Of a DNA stretch of 31,129 bases, positions 22,601 to 30,525 are shown piece by piece (the stretch's first letter is position 1; every line of letters starts with the position of its first letter). The stretch is from the NCBI GenBank assembly GCA_031550205.1, contig JAVBOV010000044.1, positions 1 through 31,129 of the forward strand. The letters run 5' to 3'. This DNA comes from JAVBOV01 sp031550205. Lineage in GTDB: Bacteria; Pseudomonadota; Alphaproteobacteria; RF32; CAG-239. The position numbers and the translations under genes were made by a program. The notes beneath the pieces were generated by a model. That model was not told the DNA's origin, searched no databases, and saw only the letters and a list, made by a program, of their open reading frames with translations.

Positions 22601-22891
22601 TTATTGCTTTAACATCACGTTTAGATAACAAACATAGAAGAAAATCATGTAGTTAATCATGGTTGTTATGACTGTGAAAGAAAAATGCTGTTTTCTCTCC
22701 GGTTTTATTAAATCACCAATAATCATATAAGAGAGAAACAAAACTGCGTAAACAATGCACCACCAAGGTGTATTAGAGGGGTGAGCAAGAGTGCTTGTAA
22801 TCGCAAGATATCCTACCAACCATATAATGGCACTAATATATGTTATTGAGATTTTTGCGTATTTATATAGATAAGCTTTATTTACAATCAT
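22601..22891 (-). CDS. Small three-helix membrane protein
   Basis: 96 aa from ATG 22891, chosen for TGGAGA about 6 nt upstream; the longer frame starts inside the previous gene. Three hydrophobic segments at about 15-34, 44-60 and 70-92, with a basic loop K-P-E-R-K-Q-H between the second and third. Not recognised. It lies 19 bp after the peptidoglycan-binding protein gene in one transcript. The size and topology would suit a holin-like, immunity or anchoring partner; that is inference from context only. Confidence 0.7.
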   Translation of the reverse strand: MIVNKAYLYKYAKISITYISAIIWLVGYLAITSTLAHPSNTPWWCIVYAVLFLSYMIIGDLIKPERKQHFSFTVITTMINYMIFFYVCYLNVMLKQ

Positions 22892-22910
22892 AGTATCTCC
22901 ACTAGTGTAA

Positions 22911-23840
22911 TCACTTATTTTTAGCATTTCTACTTTGCTTTAGCAAGTTTTTTTCAATAATGTTGTTTCCTATATGCTCTAGAGACGAATTTAACAAATC
23001 TTTTCCTATGCCTGTGGCACCGATAGTCATATTTCTATTAATAAATTTGCTTGCTTTATACCCACCATATCCGCTCACTGCGCCGACAACAGCATTGCGT
23101 GCGTGCTCTTTTATGCCGTCTTCTCCGGTACCAATACCATATGCGGTTCCCATTAATAAAGATTTTTTGCCATCTACTTTACTCTTCAAACGCAATGGTG
23201 TTGTTGAGGATGATTTAATGAGCTTATTAGCCGGGCTGCTTACGGCACCTGCGGCTTCAATTGTGGCCATTGCGGTTGGCATTTGCTCATATCCATCCTT
23301 AACAATTTGTCGATGCTCATCTCTTTTTTGAGTATAACCTCGTTTAAAAGCCTCAGAAAAACTTTCTCCGGTTTTGTTCCAGTTTGAATTAAGGCTTCCT
23401 ATGCCATAACCCAAGCCGCCCATGGCGCCATGGGCTTCATCTGACCAGCCTAAAGACAAACCTCTCATTCCGGCTGCAGAAAGTGAAGCGGCTTTTTTGA
23501 GTTTCATATTAATAGCCTTCTCAGTTTCTCCTCTCGGCTTGATGATGCCGTCTATGGTTAAGCCGTTGTCTTTTTGAAACTTTTTAATTCCGTCAAACAT
23601 GGCGCCTTCAGAATGGCCGGTTAAGCCCCACTTGGGAGGGGTGTAATACCCCAGTTCCATAAGAGAGTTTTTAATGGCCAGAGAATCGTCGTAGTTGTTT
23701 TCAGAGTCTGCAGCGGCTATGCTTTCTAAGAGCAGCCCCAAGAGATTTCCTATTCCCGGGGCGCCTCTGGTGTGGGCTGAAACTTCATGTCCGTCACGCA
23801 TATATGAATTGACATGAACAATGCTTTTATTGTCACTCAT
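22911..23840 (-). CDS. Peptidoglycan-binding-domain protein with phage-like C-terminal region
   Basis: 309 aa with no signal peptide. Residues 8-25 (V-H-V-N-S-Y-M-R-D-G-H-E-V-S-A-H-T-R) match a motif seen in phage-like and secreted proteins of the form V-x-G-Y-x-R-x-D-G-x-x-V-x-x-H-T-R. Residues about 52-112 are a PG_binding_1-type domain (L-G-Y-Y, then F-D-G-I-K-K-F-Q-K-D-N-G-L-x-x-D-G, then T-E-K-A-I). The C-terminal half is Gly/Ala-rich, with A-Y-G-I-G-T-G-E-D-G and R-N-A-V-V-G-A-V-S-G, motifs I associate with phage or polymorphic-effector proteins. AAAGGA lies 9 nt before the ATG. The gene directly upstream of it is not in this unit; the small membrane protein follows. An envelope-targeted effector is possible but unproven. 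Confidence 0.7.
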   Translation of the reverse strand: MSDNKSIVHVNSYMRDGHEVSAHTRGAPGIGNLLGLLLESIAAADSENNYDDSLAIKNSLMELGYYTPPKWGLTGHSEGAMFDGIKKFQKDNGLTIDGIIKPRGETEKAINMKLKKAASLSAAGMRGLSLGWSDEAHGAMGGLGYGIGSLNSNWNKTGESFSEAFKRGYTQKRDEHRQIVKDGYEQMPTAMATIEAAGAVSSPANKLIKSSSTTPLRLKSKVDGKKSLLMGTAYGIGTGEDGIKEHARNAVVGAVSGYGGYKASKFINRNMTIGATGIGKDLLNSSLEHIGNNIIEKNLLKQSRNAKNK

Positions 23841-23879
23841 TTTGTTTTCCTTTGATTTAAGATTAAAATTTATAAAGCG

Positions 23880-23925
23880 GAACCTGTCTTAGGTCGCAGG
23901 TCGACCTGCGACCTAAGACAGGTTC
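23880..23925. repeat. Perfect 46-bp palindrome
   Basis: GAACCTGTCTTAGGTCGCAGGTC followed without spacer by its exact reverse complement, centred on GTCGAC. It lies 40 bp before the start of the peptidoglycan-binding-domain gene. A TATAAA at 23869-23874 (minus strand) would place a -35 region in the palindrome's arm, so it could be a regulatory site, though its length suggests a mobile or cruciform-forming element. Confidence 0.9.
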
Positions 23926-23945
23926 GTGTGCATGTGTTTAAAATA

Positions 23946-23988
23946 CAACAACAGGCGGAGTGTTTTAGATACACTTCGCCTGTTGTTG
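23946..23988 (-). terminator. Terminator of the acc-phosphorylase operon
   Basis: An 18-bp stem CAACAACAGGCGAAGTGT / ACACTCCGCCTGTTGTTG with one wobble, a 7-nt loop and TATTTT on the minus strand, 47 bp beyond the phosphorylase stop. Confidence 0.8.
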
Positions 23989-24034
23989 AGTTTATAGATA
24001 GCACAGTTTGGTTAAAATGTCAAGGAATTTATTC

Positions 24035-25531
24035 CTAATATCCGCCTTTGCGGGTGATTTCATATCCGGTGCTGCCGTCAATGGCGGAATTGGCATAGGC
24101 AAAGTCATTGGAACTGCAGGCGTGGATGCGGTACAACGCTTCACCCTGCTCGACTTTGTCTCCGGTTTTTTTAAACAAATCCACGCCGGCGCCGGGGTTC
24201 TTGTTGGCTCCGGCTAAAATGCCGATTTTATTGATGCGGGCATTATCTATGGATTCAACAACACCGCCGTGCGGGCTGACAACATCTCTGGTTAAGTGAC
24301 CCAGCTGAGGCTGAGGAGATTTGCCTTGAGCATGAATCATTTTGTTCATGGCTTCAAGCGCCCTGCCGGATGTTAAAATGTCTTTGGCAACCAGATATCC
24401 TTCGCCGCCTCTTAGTTTGGGGTCAAACTCAAGCAATCGACCGGCAATGAACAAAGATTTTTCAAGCAAATCCTGCGGGGCGTCTTCTTTGTTGCGAATT
24501 ACCTTCATAACATCTCTGGCTTCCAAAACCGCGCCGACACCGCTGCCAATCGGCTCTGAACCGTCGGTAATTACGGCGTCTACGGTAATGGAGAGCTGGT
24601 CGCCGACATATTCTATCAGCTTTCTTAGACGCATGGCCTCATGCGAGTTTTTAATGCGCGAGTTGGGGCCAACCGGAATATCTATAAGCAAATGGGTGAT
24701 GCCGGCAGAAATTTTGATGGCGAGAATCGAGGCAACAATATGTTCCTGCTGGGTGATGCCGATTTGGCGCTCCACCGCAGATACAATCTTATTAACCTCG
24801 GCAATGTTTAAATTATCGTAGCAAATAACGGCGCCGCGGACATCATTAATGATTTTTTTTAGTTTTTTTTCATCAAAATCAACATTGGCCAGAACGTTCA
24901 TAGTATCAGCCACGCCGGCGCAAGAAGTGAGCGATCGCGAAGCAGTTTTGGGAATCGGCAAACCGTATGCGGCAACAACAGCAGCAACAATGATGTCGGT
25001 CTTGTTGCCGGGAACGCCGCCCAGACAGTGATGGTCAACCACAATGCTTTCATTGTCCCAGTGGATTGTTTTTTCACCAACCAAGGCTTCGGTCAAAGAG
25101 AGAACTTCCGGCGGGCTGATAAACGACCCGGAAGCAACCAAAAAAGAAGCAATGTCCATATTGGAATATCTCTTGGCGCCAATATCATTTATTACGGCCT
25201 TATATTCTCCGGAGCTTAAAATGTTGCCGGCAATTTTGCGGCGAATGGAGTTTAAACTGGGCGGAGGAGGAGAAACATTTAAGGAAACGTTGGCACCCTC
25301 AGGAAGGTTTATTTGCTTAAAAGCCTCGGTATTCAAACCAAGCTCATTGGGTTTTACAAGCTTGGAATCTTCAACAACCTGCAAAAAGGCAAAAATCGGC
25401 CTGATGCCGCCGTGGATTTCAAGCTTGGTCAGAGATTTAATGTCGTCAACTTTATAAGCATCGCAATCTTTGTGCAGATAAACCAAATTTTCGTTAAAAG
25501 AATTTATCGGCAGATGTTTTAAAGTGAGCAT
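24035..25531 (-). CDS. deoA: Thymidine phosphorylase family protein (AMP phosphorylase-like subfamily)
   Basis: 498 aa, close to the archaeal AMP-phosphorylase / putative thymidine phosphorylase subfamily (about 500 aa) and longer than E. coli DeoA (440). Residues 1-85 are the extra N-terminal domain of this subfamily. The phosphate-binding loop H-H-C-L-G-G-V-P-G-N-K-T near 170 and K-T-A-S-R-S-L-T-S-C-A-G-V-A-D-T-M match the family. It phosphorolyses a pyrimidine nucleoside or a nucleoside monophosphate; the substrate needs assay. No RuBisCO or ribose-1,5-bisphosphate isomerase is in the window. It starts 9 bp after accD, whose TAG overlaps the AGGAG site, so translation is coupled. Its placement in an acc operon is unusual. 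Confidence 0.85.
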   Translation of the reverse strand: MLTLKHLPINSFNENLVYLHKDCDAYKVDDIKSLTKLEIHGGIRPIFAFLQVVEDSKLVKPNELGLNTEAFKQINLPEGANVSLNVSPPPPSLNSIRRKIAGNILSSGEYKAVINDIGAKRYSNMDIASFLVASGSFISPPEVLSLTEALVGEKTIHWDNESIVVDHHCLGGVPGNKTDIIVAAVVAAYGLPIPKTASRSLTSCAGVADTMNVLANVDFDEKKLKKIINDVRGAVICYDNLNIAEVNKIVSAVERQIGITQQEHIVASILAIKISAGITHLLIDIPVGPNSRIKNSHEAMRLRKLIEYVGDQLSITVDAVITDGSEPIGSGVGAVLEARDVMKVIRNKEDAPQDLLEKSLFIAGRLLEFDPKLRGGEGYLVAKDILTSGRALEAMNKMIHAQGKSPQPQLGHLTRDVVSPHGGVVESIDNARINKIGILAGANKNPGAGVDLFKKTGDKVEQGEALYRIHACSSNDFAYANSAIDGSTGYEITRKGGY

Positions 25532-25540
25532 ATAACTCTC

Positions 25541-26428
25541 CTATTTGCGTTCAATTGCCAGCGTAGAAAGCTTGGGTTTGGTATGGTTTAAGATGCTGAT
25601 AACTTTTATAATTTCGTCTTTCATCTCGGCGCGGCGCACAACCATATCCACCATGCCGTGGTGTTTTAAATATTCCGCACGCTGAAAGCCCTCAGGCAGT
25701 TTTTCACGGATGGTTTGTTCAATTACGCGGGCGCCGGCGAAACCGATTACACAGCCCTTCTCAGCAACATTAACATCACCAAGCATGGCAAAAGAAGCAG
25801 AAACGCCGCCGGTGGTGGGGTCGGTTAAAATGGAGATGAACGGAATATTGTTCTCTTTGACTAAATTGATGGCGGCCGAAGTTCTGGCCATTTGCATTAA
25901 AGATAAAATGCCCTCCTGCATGCGGGCGCCGCCGGAAGCAGAAATGGTAATCAGCGGATGTTTGCCCTTAACGGCGATGTCAGCGGCCTTAACTATGCCC
26001 TCACCCACGGCCGTGCCCATGGAACCGCCCATGAAAGCAAAGTCAATTGCGGCAATGACGCAGGTGATGCCGCCAATTTCGCCTTGGGCAACAATAACCG
26101 CATCTTCACGTCCGGTGGCTTTGCGATAAGTTTTCAAACGTTCTGCATATTTTTTAGAATCCTTGAACTTAAGCGGGTCTTCCTTGATTTTGGGAATGGA
26201 AATCTCTTTATAATTTTCGCCGTCAAAAAGCATTTTAAGGCGTTTGGAAATGTAAAGCCTAAGGTGGTGGTCGCAAGCCGTGCAGACATACATGCTTTTC
26301 TTTAATTCTTTGGAAAAGAGCATTTGGCCGCAGTTGGGGCATTTTTCCCAGAGCTTGTCGGCAATATCTTTAACCGGGGCAGCGGTTCTTTTTATCTTGG
26401 GTCTAACAAAGTCAGTAAGCCAACTCAT
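25541..26428 (-). CDS. accD: Acetyl-CoA carboxylase carboxyltransferase subunit beta
   Basis: 295 aa. The N-terminal zinc ribbon is intact: Cys30-x-x-Cys33 and Cys49-x-x-Cys52. The carboxyltransferase core shows G-G-I-T-C-V-I-A-A-I-D-F-A-F-M-G-G-S-M-G and the oxyanion-hole type I-S-A-S-G-G-A-R-M-Q-E-G. With AccA it transfers CO2 from carboxybiotin to acetyl-CoA, making malonyl-CoA for fatty acids. The start codon directly follows the lapA stop with no gap. In most Alphaproteobacteria trpFBA lies between lapA and accD; here it is absent. Confidence 0.98.
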   Translation of the reverse strand: MSWLTDFVRPKIKRTAAPVKDIADKLWEKCPNCGQMLFSKELKKSMYVCTACDHHLRLYISKRLKMLFDGENYKEISIPKIKEDPLKFKDSKKYAERLKTYRKATGREDAVIVAQGEIGGITCVIAAIDFAFMGGSMGTAVGEGIVKAADIAVKGKHPLITISASGGARMQEGILSLMQMARTSAAINLVKENNIPFISILTDPTTGGVSASFAMLGDVNVAEKGCVIGFAGARVIEQTIREKLPEGFQRAEYLKHHGMVDMVVRRAEMKDEIIKVISILNHTKPKLSTLAIERK

Positions 26429-26809
26429 TTATTTGGTTCTTTCATGTTTAAAAATGTTTTTAATTTTGCTTTTAAGGCCGGGGGTCTGTTCTCCGACTTC
26501 TTCTTTTTTAATGTTCTTTAAGTTTTCCTGGAGGGTTTCAACCTCTTCGGACAATTTGCTTTTGGCTTTGTGAAGCTTTTTGTTGGCTCTTTTCTGAGAG
26601 ATTAGCTCAGGAACATATGAAAGCCAGCAGAAAAAGTTGCCGAACAAAAAGCCCAGCACAAACAAAAAGACAATGGCAACGCTTAAAGAGACGGTTACCT
26701 CAATGTAAAAAGGCCACAGGTTGAATGTTGCCAAGTCGTTGTTAACAAAGGCAAATATCAGCAGAATGGCAAGAAGAGGAAGCCCTATGAGCATTTTTAT
26801 AAAAGTCAT
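26429..26809 (-). CDS. lapA: LapA-family (DUF1049) inner-membrane protein
   Basis: 126 aa: two hydrophobic helices at about 5-25 and 40-65, then a cytoplasmic coiled-coil tail rich in Lys and Glu (about 72-126). The F-V-N-N-D-L-A-T-F-N-L segment and the overall layout match LapA/DUF1049, which in gammaproteobacteria helps control LpxC turnover and lipopolysaccharide synthesis. It follows ihfB by 25 bp and abuts accD, part of the conserved alphaproteobacterial ihfB-lapA neighbourhood. No LapB (YciM) gene is in the window. Confidence 0.88.
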   Translation of the reverse strand: MTFIKMLIGLPLLAILLIFAFVNNDLATFNLWPFYIEVTVSLSVAIVFLFVLGFLFGNFFCWLSYVPELISQKRANKKLHKAKSKLSEEVETLQENLKNIKKEEVGEQTPGLKSKIKNIFKHERTK

Positions 26810-26834
26810 GAGATTTCAGCCTTTTTAAAAATTT

Positions 26835-27113
26835 TTAAGCGTTGAGCTGTTTGTGCAGCTGCTTGCCGGTTTTGAAATGGGGAATTTTGCGTTCCTCAAC
26901 CGTCACCTTGGCACCGGTGCGCGGATTTTTGGCAACGCGCGGCGAACGCAGGCGCACGGAAAAGGTGCCGAATCCTCTAAACTCAACACGATCTCCCTTG
27001 CTTAAGGCGGAGATAATTTTGTTAAAGATAACATCGACAATTCTTTCCACATCTTTAAGCATAAGATGCGGGTTCTTTTTCGCCACTTTTTCAATTAATT
27101 CAGATTTAGTCAC
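26835..27113 (-). CDS. ihfB: Integration host factor subunit beta
   Basis: 92 aa from GTG 27113, giving the usual M-T-K-S-E-L-I start with GAGG 6 nt upstream; a TTG two codons earlier is also open. HU/IHF fold with the DNA-bending arm motif R-V-A-K-N-P-R-T-G-A near residues 60-70 and I-P-H-F-K-T-G-K at the end, which is the beta-subunit type. It forms a heterodimer with IhfA and bends DNA sharply. It lies between rmuC and lapA in the acc cluster. Confidence 0.92.
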   Translation of the reverse strand: MTKSELIEKVAKKNPHLMLKDVERIVDVIFNKIISALSKGDRVEFRGFGTFSVRLRSPRVAKNPRTGAKVTVEERKIPHFKTGKQLHKQLNA

Positions 27114-27164
27114 TTTCAACCTCGTTCATAATATATTGTTACGGTTAATTTAAACGTTTTTATT

Positions 27165-28235
27165 TTATAAATCAACATTCTTCGTTTCTATCGGGATTAG
27201 TTTTTCACCGCCCTCAAGTTCAATGTCTTCTATTTTATTAATTCTTTTGGAGATTTTATCGGATGAAATTTTGATGTCACTGATATCTTGCCCGGCTTGA
27301 GAAAAGTGGCGGTCAAGGCTTTCAACGCGTTTATCAAGCCTTGAAATGTCTTCAATCAAAACACCGACTTCTTTTTGGATTATGCCGGCGGCCTCACGCA
27401 TGCGGGCATCTTTTAAAACGGCGCGAACCGTATTTAAGGTGGCCATTAAGGTGGTGGGAGAAACTATCCACACTTTGGAGCGGTAAGAGCTTTCAACCAC
27501 GTCCACAAAGTTGGCGTGCAGCTCGGCATAAACCGCTTCAGAGGGCAAAAACATTAAGGCGGACTCCGCGGTGATGCCGGGGATGATGTATTTTTCAGAA
27601 ATATCCTTAATGTGTTTTAAGACAGACCCTTTGAAGAATCGGTCGGCCTCAATCTTTTCGCGGTCGTTTTGAGCGGAGCGCAAAGCGTTGTAACTTTCAA
27701 GAGGGAACTTGGAATCGATAACTATCAGGCCGGGCGGATTGGGAAGCCTTAAAACACAATCGGCACGCTTTTGGTTGGGCAGCACCACCTGAAATTCATA
27801 TGCCGAAGGCGGCAGAGCGTTTTTGACCAGGTCGTTTAATTGAATTTCTCCGAATGCGCCGCGGGCCTGCTTGTTGGAAAGCACCTCCTGCAAAGACACA
27901 ACCTGCTCGGAAAGGCTGGAAATTTTTTGCTGAGCCACGTCTATTTTGGCCAGACGCTCTCTTAAATCGTGCAGGGTTTCAGCGGTTTTGTTGGTGGTGT
28001 GCATTAAGCCCTCGCCCACGCTCTTGCTAACCGCCATCAGCTTTTCATCGATAATTTTTTGGTGCAAAACAGAATTTTCAGAAAGCTGAGTCAAGCGCCC
28101 GGCAAGCTCAGCCTGCCCGCGCAGCAAATATTCTGAATCGGCGCTTTTTTTGCGGCCGATTAAGAAAAAAATGTTTAAAAGCAGCACCAGACTGACCAAA
28201 ACAATCAGGGCAATTTCCATTGAAATAATTTCCAT
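27165..28235 (-). CDS. rmuC: DNA recombination protein RmuC homologue
   Basis: 356 aa. One N-terminal membrane helix (about 6-27), then a coiled-coil region, then the RmuC domain: R-G-A-F-G-E-I-Q-L near 140, A-D-C-V-L-R-L-P, V-I-D-S-K-F-P-L-E-S-Y, and V-W-I-V-S-P-T-T-L-M-A-T-L-N-T-V. These match the family, whose core resembles a nuclease fold; E. coli RmuC limits inversion at short inverted repeats. AGGAG lies 5 nt before the ATG and the accA stop is 8 bp upstream, so it is coupled to accA. The role is of interest in a genome rich in short palindromes. Confidence 0.93.
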   Translation of the reverse strand: MEIISMEIALIVLVSLVLLLNIFFLIGRKKSADSEYLLRGQAELAGRLTQLSENSVLHQKIIDEKLMAVSKSVGEGLMHTTNKTAETLHDLRERLAKIDVAQQKISSLSEQVVSLQEVLSNKQARGAFGEIQLNDLVKNALPPSAYEFQVVLPNQKRADCVLRLPNPPGLIVIDSKFPLESYNALRSAQNDREKIEADRFFKGSVLKHIKDISEKYIIPGITAESALMFLPSEAVYAELHANFVDVVESSYRSKVWIVSPTTLMATLNTVRAVLKDARMREAAGIIQKEVGVLIEDISRLDKRVESLDRHFSQAGQDISDIKISSDKISKRINKIEDIELEGGEKLIPIETKNVDL

Positions 28236-28243
28236 AGAAACTC

Positions 28244-29209
28244 CTAGTTTTCAGGAAGGTTGCGGCCCATGGCAAAAAACTTTTCAGTGCGCTGTTTTTT
28301 GAGCTCATCGCCGCTTAAAGGCAACAGTTCTTTTAAGTGTTTTAATATTACCGCGCCGACATCCTCTATCATCTTTTGTTTATCACGATGAGCGCCGCCG
28401 GTCGGCTCGGCGATAATTTCATCAATAACTTTTAAGTTTTTCAAATCCTGCGCGGTTAATTTCAAAGCTTCGGTGGCTTCTTTAACCTTGTCGCTGGAGC
28501 GCCAGAGAATTGAAGCGCAGCCTTCAGGAGAAATTACCGAATAAATGGAATGTTCAAGCATTAGGATGCGGTTGGCTGTGGCAATGGCAATTGCGCCGCC
28601 GGAGCCGCCTTCGCCGATGATAACGGAAATTATCGGGGTTTTGACATTGAAGCATTTTTCAATGGAAGAGGCAATGGCCTCAGCCTGTCCGCGCTCCTCA
28701 GCCTCAACTCCCGGAAAAGCGCCGGCGGTATCAACAAAACTGATGACCGGCATGTTAAATTTGTTGGCCATATCCATTAGCCTTTGGGCTTTTCTATATC
28801 CTTCAGGCTTGGCCATGCCGAAATTGTGCTTGACTCTGGTTTCCAAATCGTGCCCTTTTTCCTGACCCAAAACCACAACGGAAATATCCTTGAAACGACC
28901 GATGCCGCCAATCATGGCCTCATCATCGGCAAAAAGGCGATCTCCGCACAGAGGCACGAAGTTTTCAATCAGCATATAAATATAGTCAAGACAATGCGGG
29001 CGGTTGGGGTGGCGGGCAACTTGAGTTTTTTGCAAAGCGTTAAGATTTTGATAGGCCTGCTTAATTTGACGCGCCAGCTTTTGCTGCAGGCGGCCGACTT
29101 CTTGAGAAATGTCCACGTCTTCTTCTTCAGCCAAAAGCTTGAGGCTTTCTATTTTGGCTTCAATCTCAATAATATTTTTTTCAAAATCCAAGGCTTGTAT
29201 ATTACTCAT
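28244..29209 (-). CDS. accA: Acetyl-CoA carboxylase carboxyltransferase subunit alpha
   Basis: 321 aa, standard length. It opens with the N-terminal helices (L-D-F-E-K-N-I-I-E-I-E-A-K-I), then R-P-H-C-L-D-Y-I, G-D-R-L-F-A-D-D-x-A-M-I-G-G, and the crotonase-fold core F-V-D-T-A-G-A-F-P-G and I-G-E-G-G-S-G-G-A-I-A. It pairs with AccD as the alpha2beta2 carboxyltransferase. It begins the run accA-rmuC-ihfB-lapA-accD-phosphorylase, so both carboxyltransferase subunits may come from one transcript. A weak A/G-rich ribosome site is seen. Divergent from the gene at 29362. Confidence 0.98.
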   Translation of the reverse strand: MSNIQALDFEKNIIEIEAKIESLKLLAEEEDVDISQEVGRLQQKLARQIKQAYQNLNALQKTQVARHPNRPHCLDYIYMLIENFVPLCGDRLFADDEAMIGGIGRFKDISVVVLGQEKGHDLETRVKHNFGMAKPEGYRKAQRLMDMANKFNMPVISFVDTAGAFPGVEAEERGQAEAIASSIEKCFNVKTPIISVIIGEGGSGGAIAIATANRILMLEHSIYSVISPEGCASILWRSSDKVKEATEALKLTAQDLKNLKVIDEIIAEPTGGAHRDKQKMIEDVGAVILKHLKELLPLSGDELKKQRTEKFFAMGRNLPEN

Positions 29210-29361
29210 AAAAAATCTCTTCTAAAATTAACTCCGAGAGTAACTACTATCACATCTTTTATGAAAATTCGACTCTTTTTTGATAATTGTGAGTTTTTAA
29301 TTGAAATCTGAAGCTTATGAGAATAAACTTAGTCTTATTGTTTGATTTGGAGTATTAAAAC

Positions 29362-30525
29362 GTGCTGGCATCTGTTTTCTTTTTCTGCGTTTTCTCAAGC
29401 CTGATGTGGCTGATGTATTCTATAATGTATATTAAAGAATATTTACACGGAGTTTCCTTGAGCTCAATGGGCATGGCTGATTTTGCTCTTTGCATTTTTG
29501 TGGTGGTTTTGCCGGTTTTCATTCTGTGGGCAATTTTCGGCTATGTGATGCAGTTTTTAAATTCACGCAAGATGAACTCAAACTTGTATTATCTTTTTAA
29601 ACAGATGAAAAAAAACCAGGATTATACGGATTTGATTGCCAGAGTTATGCTGGAGGCAGAGCACGGAGTTAAGGACGGGTTTATCTTAAACAAATTTGAT
29701 TTGTTTGTGTCCGATATGAACGAGCTGGTTGCCGAGATTATTTATCGTTCGCACCTGGCCTCAAACGACCAGATTGAACGCCTGTGGACCAAGGTGCAAA
29801 ACGGCGGAAAGTGGGCTTTCGGCAAAGTGGTGATTGAGATTTCACAGAGCCAGGATAATTTTGCAATGAGAATTTTTGAGAAATCGCGCGGGGATAATGT
29901 TTTGGCCGGTACCATTTTGGAATTTTGCGCCAGATATTTGAGCTTGGTGAGCATTTTGGAAAAACACGACCGTGAGAGAATCTTCTTGAATATGATTGAA
30001 ACCGGCGTGTTCGGCAAAGTATTTTCTATTTTTGCACCAATTTCAGATGAGATTAGAAAAAGCCGCGAAGTTGCATCAGCGCTTGCTTCAGAGAAAAAGG
30101 CGGCAAAAAAAGAGGAGAAGAAAATTTATAATCCGGAAGCGGAAGAAGAAAACAAACCTTCTCTTTCTTTGAAGATTAAGAATCCTTTCAAGAAAAAAGA
30201 ACTATCCGCCGTTGCGGAAGAAGTTTCCGAAGAAGACGAAAAACAGACTGACCCGCTTTCCATTGCCTTACAAAAAAGCTTCGGCAGCGATGAGGAAAAC
30301 CCGCTTGATATTGTGATTAAGAAAGACGATATCAGGGTGGAGTTTGAAAGAGAAGAGATTTTAACCACCACCCAGAAAACCATTAATCATTTGAAAAAAG
30401 AGTGGGAAGAAATGCAGCAGAACGAACAGCCTGCTCCCCGAAAAAAAGCTAAAAAAGAAGAAGAAAACGAAGATTTAGGATATCCTTTTGCCGGTTGGGT
30501 TGATGAAGAAAATTATTCTAAATAG
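29362..30525 (+). CDS. Membrane-anchored protein with long charged cytoplasmic tail, unknown
   Basis: 387 aa from GTG 29362, with GGAG about 10 nt upstream. Two hydrophobic helices (about 1-22 and 38-64) are followed by a folded helical region (about 65-230) with no recognised family. After about 235 it is highly charged and low in complexity (Lys/Glu blocks, E-E-K-K-I-Y-N-P, K-N-P-F-K-K-K), likely disordered, ending Y-P-F-A-G-W-V-D-E-E-N-Y. The hydrophobic N-terminus and cytoplasmic tail suggest a membrane scaffold. The stop lies 22 nt inside the next gene, so the two are translationally coupled. Confidence 0.75.
   Translation: MLASVFFFCVFSSLMWLMYSIMYIKEYLHGVSLSSMGMADFALCIFVVVLPVFILWAIFGYVMQFLNSRKMNSNLYYLFKQMKKNQDYTDLIARVMLEAEHGVKDGFILNKFDLFVSDMNELVAEIIYRSHLASNDQIERLWTKVQNGGKWAFGKVVIEISQSQDNFAMRIFEKSRGDNVLAGTILEFCARYLSLVSILEKHDRERIFLNMIETGVFGKVFSIFAPISDEIRKSREVASALASEKKAAKKEEKKIYNPEAEEENKPSLSLKIKNPFKKKELSAVAEEVSEEDEKQTDPLSIALQKSFGSDEENPLDIVIKKDDIRVEFEREEILTTTQKTINHLKKEWEEMQQNEQPAPRKKAKKEEENEDLGYPFAGWVDEENYSK

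Noticed and set aside
17847..23840. Prophage or prophage remnant
   Set aside because: A lysin-like and a peptidoglycan-binding protein are present, but they are separated by dnaK-dnaJ and no integrase, capsid, terminase or tail gene is seen.
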